The notes under the pieces: model-generated
What the model was told of the DNA's origin: nothing
Seen by the model: the letters and a program-made list of their open reading frames with translations, nothing else
Databases searched by the model: none
Shown: positions 8,993-17,985 of the stretch, piece after piece
Layout: every line of letters begins with the position of its first letter
Position numbering within the stretch: the first letter of the stretch is position 1
Program-made: the position numbers and the translations under genes
Origin: Streptomyces sp. SID13031
Lineage (GTDB): Bacteria; Actinomycetota; Actinomycetes; Propionibacteriales; Kribbellaceae
NCBI RefSeq assembly: GCF_010548305.1
Contig: NZ_JAAGLV010000019.1
Coordinates: forward strand, 62,001 to 126,000
DNA: 64,000 nucleotides
Reading direction: 5' to 3'

Positions 8993-9241
8993 ATGAGTAT
9001 CGGTGTGGGGATCTTCCTGATGGTGGTGGGCGCGATCCTGTCGTTCGCTGTCCGGGACAGCTGGGCCGCCGTCAACCTGACCGCGGTCGGCTACATCCTG
9101 ATGCTCGCCGGGCTGGCCGGCATCGTGCTCTCCTTCTACATCACGAACCGGCGCCGTCGCGTCCCGAACGACGCCCTCGACCCGGCGATCGAGGAGGAGT
9201 ACCGGGTCGTCGAGGAGCACCACCGCGACATCAAGGAGTAG
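8993..9241 (+). CDS. Small two-TM membrane protein, DUF6458 type
   Basis: 82 residues: two hydrophobic segments (about 4-20 and 30-50) followed by NRRRRVPNDA and an acidic tail. The start MSIGVGIFLMVVGAILSFAV matches the small actinobacterial DUF6458 family. GAGGAG just upstream of ATG 8993 is a good ribosome-binding site. Topology by the positive-inside rule puts the basic tail in the cytoplasm. Function unknown. Confidence 0.8.
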   Translation: MSIGVGIFLMVVGAILSFAVRDSWAAVNLTAVGYILMLAGLAGIVLSFYITNRRRRVPNDALDPAIEEEYRVVEEHHRDIKE

Positions 9242-9244
9242 GGC

Positions 9245-11023
9245 TCAGGGAGCGGTCGCTCCCGACAGCACCAGCTCGAGTCGGTCGGGGCCTCCGGCAA
9301 CGACCTTGACCGGCACGCCCCAGTCCTGCCGATGCATGTGGCAGGCGGGGAACTCGACCGCCGCCGAGTCGTCACAAGAAGCAGCCTGTACTGCGACGTG
9401 CAGCACCCCGTCGCCGACGCGCTCGTCGATGACCAGCCGGCGGGCCAGCTCTGTGGAGTCGCCCGCGCCTTCCTTGAGCAACCCTTCCGGCGTGGATGAG
9501 ACGAGCAGCCGGGTGGACGGACCGTACCGGTTGTCGAGCTTCTGACCGGGCGGCGGCGTGAACACCACGTCCAGGGTCACCTCGCCGCCCGCGATCTCCA
9601 TCGGCGGTCGCTGGGTACGGGTGCTGAACTCGTCCGCCTTCGCCGAAGCGCCCAGCGGGACCCGGGTCAACCGGTGCGCCGCCGACTCGACCACCAGGAG
9701 ATCGTTGCCCGCGACAACGGCTCCGCTGGGCTCGGCGAGACCTGTGGCCATCGTCTCGACCAGGCCGCTGGACGGGTCGTACCGGCGTACGGCGCCGTTG
9801 TAGGTGTCGGAGATCGCGATGGAGCCGTCCGGCAGCACGGTCACGCCGAGCGGGTGCTGCAGCAGTGCCTCCTCGGCCTTGCCGTCGCGCAGACCGAAGT
9901 CGAAGAGCCCGGTCCCGATCGCGGTGTGCACCTCCGTGTCCATCCAGCGCAGCGCGGAGATCTCCGAGTCGGCCAGCCAGAGCCGCTCACCGTCGACCGC
10001 GAGCCCGGACGTCTGCGCGAACCAGGCCTGCTTCGGCTCACCGTCTTTGAGGCCCTCGTTGGTGGTACCCGCGGCAACCTCGGTTGTTTTCGTGAATGGG
10101 TCGTAGGTCCAGAGCTGGTGGACGCCGGCCATCGCGATCCACACCTTGTCCTGCCACCAGGCCACATCCCACGGCGAGCTCAGCACGCCGGTGCCGTCGC
10201 CGTCCATCCACTGCTTACCCGTACCAACCAACGTGCTGACCTCGCCGCTGCCCAGGTTGATGCCGCGCAACGCGTGGTTGACGGTATCGGCCACAACTAC
10301 GTCGTACCCGACCTTCTCGGCGACCTCAGCCGGGAGCACCGTGAGCCCGTTCGGCTCTGAGAAGGAGGCTTCCACCCCATCGCTGAAGCCGCGCTTCCCA
10401 GTGCCGATCCTCCTGACCACGGTGCTCGCGTCAGCCGCCAGCTCGACGATGCTGTGGTTCCCCGCGTCCGCCACCAGAAACCCGTCGCCCAAGGCAACAA
10501 CCTTGGCCGGGAACCGCAGCTCCCCCGCCTCGGCCACCGGCGCGACATACGGCGACTTCCCCCGCGTCAACGTCCCGGCCTTCTCGTGCTCCGCAATCAA
10601 CTCGGCCAACTGAGCATCCAGCGCATGCGCATGCCCTTCCCCCGAGTACTGCGCCACGATGTACCCATTGGGATCCACCAACACCAACGTCGGCCAGGCC
10701 CGAGCCGTGTAGTTCTCCCAAGTCACCAACTCCGGATCATCCAGCACCGGATGCCCCACCTCATACCGCTCAACAGCCGCCTTCACAGCAGCCTCTTCCC
10801 CCTCATGCGCAAACTTCGGCGAATGCACCCCCACAATCACCAACGCATCCCCGTACTTCTCCTCCAGCGGCCGCACCTCATCCAGCACGTGCAGACAGTT
10901 AATGCAGCAAAACGTCCAAAAATCCACCAAAACGAAGCGACCCCGGAGGTCAGAGAGTGTCAACTCCCGCCCCCCAGTGTTCAACCATCCCCGACCCTTG
11001 AGCTCCGGCGCGCGCACATGCAT
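9245..11023 (-). CDS. Thioredoxin-domain/NHL-repeat protein (NHLRC2-like)
   Basis: 592 residues from ATG 11023 (GGGGGT upstream; the in-frame extension to 11086 has no conserved content). The thioredoxin-like domain (1-~150) has FWTFCCINC with redox pair Cys40/Cys43 and an extra Cys39, and a later cis-Pro region AWPTLVLVD. Residues ~170-480 form an NHL-type beta-propeller (FLVADAGNHSIVEL, VVADTVNHALRGI, IAISDTYNGAVRRYD), followed by a C-terminal beta domain. The architecture matches bacterial relatives of human NHLRC2. No signal peptide, so cytoplasmic. A role in redox or protein quality control is only inferred. Confidence 0.85.
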   Translation of the reverse strand: MHVRAPELKGRGWLNTGGRELTLSDLRGRFVLVDFWTFCCINCLHVLDEVRPLEEKYGDALVIVGVHSPKFAHEGEEAAVKAAVERYEVGHPVLDDPELVTWENYTARAWPTLVLVDPNGYIVAQYSGEGHAHALDAQLAELIAEHEKAGTLTRGKSPYVAPVAEAGELRFPAKVVALGDGFLVADAGNHSIVELAADASTVVRRIGTGKRGFSDGVEASFSEPNGLTVLPAEVAEKVGYDVVVADTVNHALRGINLGSGEVSTLVGTGKQWMDGDGTGVLSSPWDVAWWQDKVWIAMAGVHQLWTYDPFTKTTEVAAGTTNEGLKDGEPKQAWFAQTSGLAVDGERLWLADSEISALRWMDTEVHTAIGTGLFDFGLRDGKAEEALLQHPLGVTVLPDGSIAISDTYNGAVRRYDPSSGLVETMATGLAEPSGAVVAGNDLLVVESAAHRLTRVPLGASAKADEFSTRTQRPPMEIAGGEVTLDVVFTPPPGQKLDNRYGPSTRLLVSSTPEGLLKEGAGDSTELARRLVIDERVGDGVLHVAVQAASCDDSAAVEFPACHMHRQDWGVPVKVVAGGPDRLELVLSGATAP

Positions 11024-11113
11024 ACCCCCATTGTCCGCCCCGGCCCAACCACCACTCGACCGAGGACTGCCCCGTGGACGATTCAACTCCGGCGATCACT
11101 CGGGCAGTCGCCG

Positions 11114-11240
11114 GTCAGCGCAGGCCCGGACGGCCAGGCCATCAATAGGGCGACGGAGCGTCGCGGGCGAGCGGGGGCGGACGTGGGCTGACGCCGGGAT
11201 GGGCCCGATTGATGGCCTGGCGGTCCGTGCCTGCGCTGAC
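11114..11240. repeat. 37-bp imperfect inverted repeat in intergenic gap
   Basis: The arm at 11114-11150 (starting GTCAGCGCAGGC) and the arm at 11204-11240 (ending GCCTGCGCTGAC) are complementary at 34 of 37 positions, with a 53-nt centre. It lies between two minus-strand genes, upstream of the NHL gene. The arms are too long for an ordinary operator. It could be a very stable hairpin/terminator for the upstream gene or a MITE-like repeat. Confidence 0.6.
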
Positions 11241-11284
11241 AACAGGAGAGCTAAGCCGACCGCGGACCATCCTTCGGCCGCGAT

Positions 11285-12928
11285 TCAGCGGGGCAGGATC
11301 AGGGTGTCCGTGAGGAGTTTGGCGGTTTTGCGGAGGGTGGGGGCTGAGGAGGAGAGTTCGGCGGCCAGGCTCAAGGGGGTCAGGGGTTCGCCGGGGCCTA
11401 CCAGGCGGTGGCGGTGGGCTTGGAGCCAGACGATGGCTCGGGGCCAGGTGGAGAGGCGAGCCTTGGTGAGGAGGTCGGGGGCGTCTCGGACCAGGCGGTC
11501 GGCGATTTCGAAGGCTTCGGCGGCGTAGCCGGTGCCCAGGGTCTCGCCGGCCAGGAGCCAGGCGTGTGGGGCCAGGACGGAGAGGGTTGCCGCCTGCGAC
11601 TTGTCCAGGCCGCGGAGATCGGGGCGTGGGGGTGAGCCGAGGCCGGCCAAGGTGCGGTAAGCCTCTTCCAGGTCGTCGCTGGTGTCGTCCAGGAAAACTC
11701 GCTCGCCTGATTTCGCGCCGATCGGCTCCGCTAGGGCGGCCGCCTCCAGCGCGGGTTTCCAGACGTCGACGGCGTCGACTGCCTCGTCGATCGCGTCCAG
11801 GTCGAGCGACGTGCGCTCGCCCGCGAAAGCCAGCCAGGCCTTGATCACCAACGGCACCGCGGCGAAGTAGGTGCTGTCGGCAAGCACCTTGCGCGGCAGC
11901 CAGTAGGACAGGAAAAGCTCCACCAGTACTGCGCTCACCCGCAGCGGGCCACCCACCGTCCGGTCGACGGCATGGTCGATCCACAACCGCGCGATGTCGG
12001 CCGCGTCATCCGGCATCCCAACGGCGAAGGACGATTCGAGGAACTCGTCGACCAACTGATCGCGCTGCCGCCCGGACAGCTGCGCCCGCACCGGCGGTCG
12101 CACCGGACGCTCCGGCAACTGGGTCAGCCGATTCACCAGCAACCCCGAGAAGAACTCGAAGTCCTCGGTCACCGGCGGATCGTCGTGGTCGTGCGTCTGG
12201 CCCAGCGCCTGCAGGATGATCCCCGCGGCGGTCGCCGGCCGGACCGTCCGCACGGTCACCCGCCCACCACGCTGGTACGCCTCGACCACCCGGTCCACCG
12301 GTGGCCCGACGAAAACGTCCTTGGCGATCGCGCCCAGGTTGTTGTCCACGAAGACGACCACCGTGTGCGGATGCTGCTCGTCGTCGTAGTCGAGCACCAC
12401 GCTCAGGCCGTCGCCGGTGACGTCCTCCGACACGATCGCGCTGGTCAGCCGGAAGCCCGCGATCCGCGCCACCCAGTCCGGTACGTCGTACTGCCCCCGG
12501 CCGCGCGACAAGTGCGCGCGCTGCAGCGGCAAGCGCCCGGCCGGTCCGACGGTTCGGGCCAGACTCGTCAACAGGACAAAGGAATCCGGGTCGCGCCTCT
12601 CCCCCAGCACCCGAGCCGCGTCGGCCCAGAAGAACCGCTCGACCTCGCCGATCTCGTCGGGCTGCCCGGCCGGCCAGAGCTGGTCGGCGAGCAGCGCGGC
12701 GGACCGCGCGACGGACGCCTCGGCGATGACCGGATGGAGTGCGGGTGGCGCCGCAGCTAGGTCGAGCAGCAACGTCTCCTGCAGGGTGTCCAGCACAGCG
12801 ACGCTCGGCGTGGTGTCGAGGTCTGTCCCCACGACACCCGCCGGCGGCTGCCCTGGGGTCGGGCCCGAACTGGCGCCGACCAGCCGTAAATGGCTGCCGC
12901 GTCCGTCCCGGCCTCGTGACTTGGTCAC
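11285..12928 (-). CDS. Large hypothetical protein, family not recognised
   Basis: 547 residues from GTG 12928 (first residues VTKSRGRDGRG). No signal peptide or clear TM segment. An N-terminal low-complexity region precedes helical and mixed domains. Visible patches include LDYDDEQHPHTVVVFVDNNLGAIAKDVFVG (residues ~200-230, strand-rich and acidic), AQLSGRQRDQLVDEFLES, and SYWLPRKVLADSTYFAAVPLVIKAWLAFAGE. No catalytic motif was recognised. The start is uncertain: an in-frame GTG at 12994 exists but its extension is Arg/Pro-rich and looks non-coding. Probably a soluble cytoplasmic protein; the role cannot be stated. Confidence 0.6.
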   Translation of the reverse strand: MTKSRGRDGRGSHLRLVGASSGPTPGQPPAGVVGTDLDTTPSVAVLDTLQETLLLDLAAAPPALHPVIAEASVARSAALLADQLWPAGQPDEIGEVERFFWADAARVLGERRDPDSFVLLTSLARTVGPAGRLPLQRAHLSRGRGQYDVPDWVARIAGFRLTSAIVSEDVTGDGLSVVLDYDDEQHPHTVVVFVDNNLGAIAKDVFVGPPVDRVVEAYQRGGRVTVRTVRPATAAGIILQALGQTHDHDDPPVTEDFEFFSGLLVNRLTQLPERPVRPPVRAQLSGRQRDQLVDEFLESSFAVGMPDDAADIARLWIDHAVDRTVGGPLRVSAVLVELFLSYWLPRKVLADSTYFAAVPLVIKAWLAFAGERTSLDLDAIDEAVDAVDVWKPALEAAALAEPIGAKSGERVFLDDTSDDLEEAYRTLAGLGSPPRPDLRGLDKSQAATLSVLAPHAWLLAGETLGTGYAAEAFEIADRLVRDAPDLLTKARLSTWPRAIVWLQAHRHRLVGPGEPLTPLSLAAELSSSAPTLRKTAKLLTDTLILPR

Positions 12929-13020
12929 TCTGGCGAGATTACCGCCGACCGGCCATCTGCCGCAGGGCGGTGCGCGCGTCCTGTGGATAGCCACCTCGAC
13001 ACGCCGTCGTCAAACGCCTA

Positions 13021-13061
13021 CGGCCTGTGGTTCCAGTACGAAGTACCGGTGCCACAGGCCG
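13021..13061 (-). terminator. Hairpin downstream of sugar ABC permease
   Basis: CGGCCTGTGG (13021-13030) pairs with CCACAGGCCG (13052-13061) and GTAC/GTAC can pair inside. It lies 18 bp beyond the stop of the permease gene, which fits a terminator of the importer operon. There is no U-run, as is common in actinobacteria. Confidence 0.55.
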
Positions 13062-13078
13062 CAGATGTTGGACAGTGA

Positions 13079-13984
13079 TCAGCCTTTGAGCGCGCCGGCC
13101 ATCAGGCCGCCGATGAACCAGCGGCCGAGCAGGACGTAGACCAGCAGCGTCGGGAACGACGTGATCAGGGCGCCGGCCATGCTGGCCGCGTAGTCGACCT
13201 TCTGGCCACCGGCCAGCGCCGCCAGGCCGAGGGTGACCGGGCCGTTGTTCTGCTGGGTCAGGAACAGCGCGAACAGGAAGTCGTTCCAGACCGAGGTGAA
13301 CTGCCAGATCAGCGTCACGACGAAACCGGAGATCGAGACCGGCAGGATGATCCGGATGTAGGTCTGGATCAGGCCGGCGCCGTCCACCCGGGCCGACTCG
13401 ATGATCTCGGTCGGGATCACCGTGGCGTAGTAGTTGCGGAAGATCAGCGTGCAGATCGGGAGACCGTAGATGACGTGCGTGATCAGCAGCGTCGGGATCC
13501 CGCGGGTGACGTCCAGGTCCTGGTAGGTCTGCCGCAGCGGCAGCATCACGGCCTGGTACGGGATGAACATGCCGAACAGGATGAACGCGAACACCAGGTT
13601 GGCCCCGGGGAAGCGCCAGCGGGCCAGCACGAAGCCGTTCGCCGAGCCGATCAGCGACGCGATGATCGCGGCCGGGATCGCCAGCGAGAGCGAGCGGACC
13701 ATATACGGCTGCAGGACGTCCCAGGCCTTGCGCCAAGGCTCGACGGTCCAGGTCTCCGGCAGCGACCACTGCGCGGCGGCTGTGGTGTCGCTGGAGGTCT
13801 TGAAGCTGGTGATGATCACGACGTACACCGGCGTCAGGACGAACAGCAGGAACAACAGCAGCAGGATGTAGCGAACAGTCCTGCTCTTCCTGGTCGACCC
13901 GTCGGCGATCGTGCTGCGCGGCGGCTTCTTGCTGATCGCCGCGGCCGCCTTGCCGGTGGCGGCGGACGCATCCACGACGGTCAT
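13079..13984 (-). CDS. Carbohydrate ABC transporter permease (MalG-type)
   Basis: 301 residues. A basic N-terminal tail precedes six predicted TM helices. The ABC-permease EAA loop is IESARVDGAGLIQTYIRIILP (residues ~195-215), which docks an ATPase. It is the second permease of the CUT1-type importer with the gene at 13981-14880, which it overlaps by 4 bp. There is no ATPase gene in the operon, so a shared MsiK-like ATPase elsewhere is expected (established for many actinobacterial CUT1 systems; inferred here). Confidence 0.9.
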   Translation of the reverse strand: MTVVDASAATGKAAAAISKKPPRSTIADGSTRKSRTVRYILLLLFLLFVLTPVYVVIITSFKTSSDTTAAAQWSLPETWTVEPWRKAWDVLQPYMVRSLSLAIPAAIIASLIGSANGFVLARWRFPGANLVFAFILFGMFIPYQAVMLPLRQTYQDLDVTRGIPTLLITHVIYGLPICTLIFRNYYATVIPTEIIESARVDGAGLIQTYIRIILPVSISGFVVTLIWQFTSVWNDFLFALFLTQQNNGPVTLGLAALAGGQKVDYAASMAGALITSFPTLLVYVLLGRWFIGGLMAGALKG

Positions 13985-14880
13985 TCTTCGTTCTCCTGCC
14001 GAACGGTGTAGGCGACATACGGGATGACGAGGACAGCGACGACGGCGAGCAGCACGATCGCGATCGCGGCCGCCTTCGCCATGTCACTGCGGAGCAGCGT
14101 GTTCCACATGTAGACCGAGGGCACCTCGGTGCGGAACTGGTTCGGCCCGGTGATCGCGTAGATCAGGTCGAACAGTTTCAGCGACATGTGGCCCAGGATG
14201 ATGAGCGCCGACAGCGCGATCGGCGACAACTGCGGGAACAGCACGTACCGGTAGAGCTTGAACTCACTGGCGCCGTCCACCCGGGCCGCCTCGCGCAGCT
14301 CGCCCGGGATGCCCCGGAAGCCGGCCAGGAACAGCGCCATGATGTAGCCGGACAACTGCCAGACCGCGGGTAACGCGATGGACGCCATCGTCGTCCACCT
14401 GCTGCCCGCGGTCCACCAGGGATTCTCCAGGAAATTCAGGTGCAGGATGTCGAACAGCCGGTTGAGGCCGCGCGCGTCGTCACCCTGCGAGGGGTTCAGC
14501 AACCAGCCCCAGACGACGCCGGAGGCGATCATCGAGATCGCCATCGGGAACAGGAAGATCGACCGGAAGATGCCTTCGCCGGTGACCCCCTTCTCCAGTA
14601 GCAGCGCCCAGAGCAGGCCGAAGATCAGCGTGCCCACGATGAAGGCCACCGTGAGCACGCCGAGGTTCTTCAGCGAGTTGAGGAACCGGTCCTCACCGAA
14701 CAGGTTGGCGTAGTTCTCGAAACCGACGTGTTTCGTCGGCACCGGGCGGGCGTTGTGCTTGTCCGTCAACGACGTGTTGAACGTCCAGGCGATCAGCCCG
14801 TAGACGAAGTACCCGAGCAACAGCACCGTGGGCAGCAGCACCAGCGCCCCTGGCCCCCAGGTGCGGATTCTTCCGTGCAT
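13981..14880 (-). CDS. Carbohydrate ABC transporter permease (MalF-type)
   Basis: 299 residues, six TM helices. The EAA loop REAARVDGASEFKLYRYVLFP is near residues 200-220. GPGALVLLPTVLLLGYFVYGL is the first helix (about 9-29), and the MalF-family segment NPSQGDDARGLNRL lies mid-protein. It forms the heterodimeric channel with the adjacent permease, to which it is coupled by a 4-bp overlap. The substrate is unknown; the solute-binding gene is 55 bp upstream. Confidence 0.9.
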   Translation of the reverse strand: MHGRIRTWGPGALVLLPTVLLLGYFVYGLIAWTFNTSLTDKHNARPVPTKHVGFENYANLFGEDRFLNSLKNLGVLTVAFIVGTLIFGLLWALLLEKGVTGEGIFRSIFLFPMAISMIASGVVWGWLLNPSQGDDARGLNRLFDILHLNFLENPWWTAGSRWTTMASIALPAVWQLSGYIMALFLAGFRGIPGELREAARVDGASEFKLYRYVLFPQLSPIALSALIILGHMSLKLFDLIYAITGPNQFRTEVPSVYMWNTLLRSDMAKAAAIAIVLLAVVAVLVIPYVAYTVRQENEE

Positions 14881-14935
14881 GACTCAGGACTCCCGGTCGA
14901 GATCAGTCAGGTTCGGTTCGGACAGCACCGCTCGG

Positions 14936-16216
14936 TCAGCTCGGCTTCGCCGCGGTGACGAGTGACTTCTGCAGCGTTCCGACATCCAGACCACTGCTGA
15001 ACTGACCCATCGCCGACAGGATGCTGTCGTTCTGGCCCAGCGTGCAGGCTGCACCGTGCGCGCAGGACGGCACGATGGTCTTGGACTTCCAGTCGGCCAT
15101 CGCGGACTGCTGGTACTTCGGGTAGTCGGTCGCGACCGCGTCCGAACGGGCCGGGATCGAGCCCTTCTTGGTGTTGAAGGCCTTCTGGCCCTCGGAGCTA
15201 CCGACCGTCTTCAGCCAGCACTTCGCACCCTCGGGGTCCTGACCACCGGTCGGCAGCGTGAAGGAGTCCGCGAGGAACTGGAAAGTGCCCTCGGTTCCCG
15301 GCGACGGCCAGTAGGTGTAGGCCGTGTCCGGCACCTTGTCGGACAGCTGCTGCGCGGCGACCCAGTCACCCATCAGCGTGTAGGCCGACTGGCCCTTGTT
15401 CACGTACTGCAGCGCGTCCGGCCAGTCGATGGCCTCGCGGTCGGCGTTGCTGTACGTCAGCACCTTCTTGAACTTCTCCAGCGCGGCGGTGACGTCGGCG
15501 CCGGCCATGTCGGTCTTGCCGTTCCACAGCCCGGTGAACTTCTCCGGACCGAGCTCGGCCAGCAGTACGGCCTCCATCACCATCTCTTCGGCGAAGCCCT
15601 TGGAGGTGGCCAGCGGAGCCTTGACTCCGGCCTGCTTCAGCTTCTCCATGTCGGCGATCCAGGCGTCGACCGAGGCCGGAGCCTTGGTGGCGTCGATGTT
15701 CGCCTTCTTCAGTACCGCCGGGCTGGCCCAGACGACGTTGGCGCGGTGCACGTTGGCCGGCACCGAGTAGATCTTGCCGTCGACGGTCAGGTTGTCCAGC
15801 AGGCTCTGCGGGAACGCCTTGTCGAGGCCGAACTCCTTGTAGAGGTCGCTGACGTCGTCGACCTGGGCGTTCTTGATGTAGTCGCCCAGCTCGGCGCCGG
15901 CGTGCGCCTGGAAGGTCGACGGCGGCTTCTTGGCCTGCAGGTCGTTCGCCAGCACCTGCTTGGCGTTCGAGCCCGCGCCACCGGCGACGGCGGAGTTGAC
16001 GAACTTGTAGTCCTTGCACTCGGTCGCGAAGACCGAGACCAGGCCGTCAAGCCCGGCCTTCTCGCCACCGTCTGCCCACCAGGTGAAGACGGTCACGTCC
16101 TTGTTGGCCGCCGCGTCCCCACCACTGCCCGAGTCGTCGCTGTTCCCGCAGGCACTGACCGCGAGAAGACCCACGGCACCCACCACCGCGAGGGTCTTGC
16201 TCCAACCACCACGCAT
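14936..16216 (-). CDS. Sugar ABC transporter solute-binding lipoprotein
   Basis: 426 residues. The lipobox LAVSAC gives acylation at Cys23, so it is anchored on the outer face of the membrane. The mature part begins with an Asp/Ser/Gly-rich linker and then DVTVFTWWADGGEKAGLDGL, typical of family 1 extracellular sugar-binding proteins. SAYTLMGDWVAAQ and a Cys pair (CWLK, CAHGAACTLG) near the C-terminus fit fungal/plant oligosaccharide binders. It is first in an operon with two permeases. A LacI-like inverted repeat lies about 145 bp upstream. Confidence 0.9.
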   Translation of the reverse strand: MRGGWSKTLAVVGAVGLLAVSACGNSDDSGSGGDAAANKDVTVFTWWADGGEKAGLDGLVSVFATECKDYKFVNSAVAGGAGSNAKQVLANDLQAKKPPSTFQAHAGAELGDYIKNAQVDDVSDLYKEFGLDKAFPQSLLDNLTVDGKIYSVPANVHRANVVWASPAVLKKANIDATKAPASVDAWIADMEKLKQAGVKAPLATSKGFAEEMVMEAVLLAELGPEKFTGLWNGKTDMAGADVTAALEKFKKVLTYSNADREAIDWPDALQYVNKGQSAYTLMGDWVAAQQLSDKVPDTAYTYWPSPGTEGTFQFLADSFTLPTGGQDPEGAKCWLKTVGSSEGQKAFNTKKGSIPARSDAVATDYPKYQQSAMADWKSKTIVPSCAHGAACTLGQNDSILSAMGQFSSGLDVGTLQKSLVTAAKPS

Positions 16217-16359
16217 CTTTTCACTCTCCGATCAGCTCAGGGAGCTGTCTGACAACGAATGCCCCCTCGACGGCCCAACTCTGGGCCGGGGCCGGTCGGG
16301 TGTCAACGCTCCGCGCAAGCGCGTTGCGCAGACGTGATCCCTCGTGCACACCTGGTGTG

Positions 16360-16380
16360 AGAGCGCGTACAAAGCGCTCT
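16360..16380. promoter_or_regulatory. Putative LacI-type operator for sugar importer
   Basis: AGAGCGC, a 7-nt spacer GTACAAA, and GCGCTCT form an inverted repeat in the region between the alcohol dehydrogenase stop (16413) and the solute-binding gene start (16216). A further inverted repeat CAACGC...GCGTTG lies at about 16303-16325. GAGCGC half-sites resemble LacI-family (CebR-like) operators. No LacI gene is adjacent. Confidence 0.4.
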
Positions 16381-16412
16381 TGTAAGGCCAGTACCTGTAG
16401 TGGTACTGCGCG

Positions 16413-17444
16413 TTACGGCCTGAGCAACACCTTGATCGCGCGTCGCTCATGCATCAGCTTGTAGCCCTCGGCCACATCCTCCAGCGGCAACTCCAGATCG
16501 AAGACCAGCCCCGGATTGATCGCTCCCGACAGTACGTCCGCCATCAGTTCGGGCAGGTACTGACGCGCCGGAGCCATCCCGCCGGACAGCCCCACGTTGC
16601 TCCGGAACATCGTCCGGACCGGTACCTCGACTCCGTGCGGTACGCCGACGAACCCGACCGTCGCGCCGGGCCTGGCGATGTCGAAGGCGGTCTGGAACGA
16701 CTGGTCGGTACCGACACATTCGAGCACCGCGTCCGCCCCTACGCCTGTGGTCAACTCCAGGACGGCGGCCTTCGCCTCGTCGCCGCGCTCCGGGATGATG
16801 TGCGTCGCGCCGAACTGCCGGGCGATCTCCTGCCGCGATTCGTGCCGGGAAAGCGCAATCACCCGCTCAGCGCCCATCCGGGCAGCGGCCAGTACGCCGC
16901 AGAGCCCGACCGCCCCGTCGCCGACCACCACGACGGTGTCGCCGGCCTTCACCCGGGCGCACCGAGCCGCGTGCCAGCCGGTCCCCATCACGTCCGACAA
17001 CGTAAGCAACGATGGGACCAGTGCGTCATCTGGTACGCCGGGAGTCGCCACCAGCGTGCCATCCGCCCAAGGCACCTTCGCGAACTCGCCCTGACCGCCG
17101 TCGGCCTTGTCACTACCGATGCCGACGAGGTTCTGGCAGGCCGTCTGGTACCCGGCCAGACAGTTCGGGCAGGTGCCGTCGCTGGCCACGAACGGGGTGA
17201 CAACGAAGTCACCCGGCTTCACCGTACGGACCTCCGCGCCGACCTCCTGGACGATGCCGACGTACTCGTGGCCGATCCGGCTGCCCGGGGTGATCTTGTT
17301 CTCGCCGCGGTACGGCCACAGGTCGGACCCGCAGATACAGCCCGCGACGATCTTGACGACGGCATCCGTCGGCTTCTCGATCACCGGATCCGGCACCTCA
17401 CTCAGCCGGACGTCGAAAGGCGCGTGGATCGTGGTCGCTCGCAT
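16413..17444 (-). CDS. Zinc-dependent alcohol dehydrogenase (MDR family)
   Basis: 343 residues. Catalytic zinc ligands are seen in CICGSD (Cys38) and GHE (His59-Glu60). The structural-zinc lobe reads CPNCLAGYQTAC, with three of the usual four cysteines (third replaced by Gly). The nucleotide-binding motif is VVVVGDGAVGLCGV. It catalyses NAD(P)-linked alcohol/aldehyde interconversion; the substrate is not determinable. It is the last gene of a tight minus-strand series beginning with paaN (22-bp gap to the flavin reductase gene), so aldehyde or alcohol intermediates of aromatic catabolism are plausible substrates. Confidence 0.85.
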   Translation of the reverse strand: MRATTIHAPFDVRLSEVPDPVIEKPTDAVVKIVAGCICGSDLWPYRGENKITPGSRIGHEYVGIVQEVGAEVRTVKPGDFVVTPFVASDGTCPNCLAGYQTACQNLVGIGSDKADGGQGEFAKVPWADGTLVATPGVPDDALVPSLLTLSDVMGTGWHAARCARVKAGDTVVVVGDGAVGLCGVLAAARMGAERVIALSRHESRQEIARQFGATHIIPERGDEAKAAVLELTTGVGADAVLECVGTDQSFQTAFDIARPGATVGFVGVPHGVEVPVRTMFRSNVGLSGGMAPARQYLPELMADVLSGAINPGLVFDLELPLEDVAEGYKLMHERRAIKVLLRP

Positions 17445-17466
17445 GTCCTCACTTTAAGCACGGACT

Positions 17467-17985
17467 TCAGACAACGAGGTATCGGCCTCGGCGGTGCACG
17501 ATGGCTGGGATCTCGTCTGCCGCCAGCTCGACGTGGGCGATCTCCAGCTGGACCTGTAGCGCCCAGCCGACCTCGGGCGGATCCGGCGTGACGAGGCGGC
17601 AGCCGGCCCAGGTGGTGACCCCGACGGGCGCCGGCCCCCACTCCGTCTCGGTCCAGTCCATCATCCGGAACGGCCCGCCCGGTGCCGGTGCGACGTACCC
17701 GAAGGCGTCGGCGAGCTGCTGGTGCGGGCTGCCGAGCAGGCTCACCACGGCGGTCCTTGCCTTGCACAACGTCTCCCAGAGGTCCGAGTCCGGGTCGATC
17801 AGCCCGATCACGAACCCGGGTTCGCCGTCCGCGACGAGCATCGACGAGACGGTCAACCCGGCCCGCTTCCCCTCGTACTGCGTCGTCCACAACCCGACGG
17901 GTGACGGCAACCGGCCGCGCAACCGTCGTACCGGGCTCCGCTCCGACTCCGGTGGCAGGAACGGATGATCCCCGTGAATGGTCAT
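17467..17985 (-). CDS. Flavin reductase-like FMN-binding split-barrel protein
   Basis: 172 residues. RLPSPVGLWTTQYEGKRAGLTVSS is the N-terminal signature of flavin-reductase-like (PF01613) split barrels, and GFVIGLIDPDSDLWETL follows. Such proteins reduce FMN/FAD with NAD(P)H and supply two-component monooxygenases. The start overlaps the serine hydrolase stop by 4 bp (GTGA-type coupling). No partner monooxygenase is adjacent, so either the partner is elsewhere or the protein acts alone. Confidence 0.78.
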   Translation of the reverse strand: MTIHGDHPFLPPESERSPVRRLRGRLPSPVGLWTTQYEGKRAGLTVSSMLVADGEPGFVIGLIDPDSDLWETLCKARTAVVSLLGSPHQQLADAFGYVAPAPGGPFRMMDWTETEWGPAPVGVTTWAGCRLVTPDPPEVGWALQVQLEIAHVELAADEIPAIVHRRGRYLVV

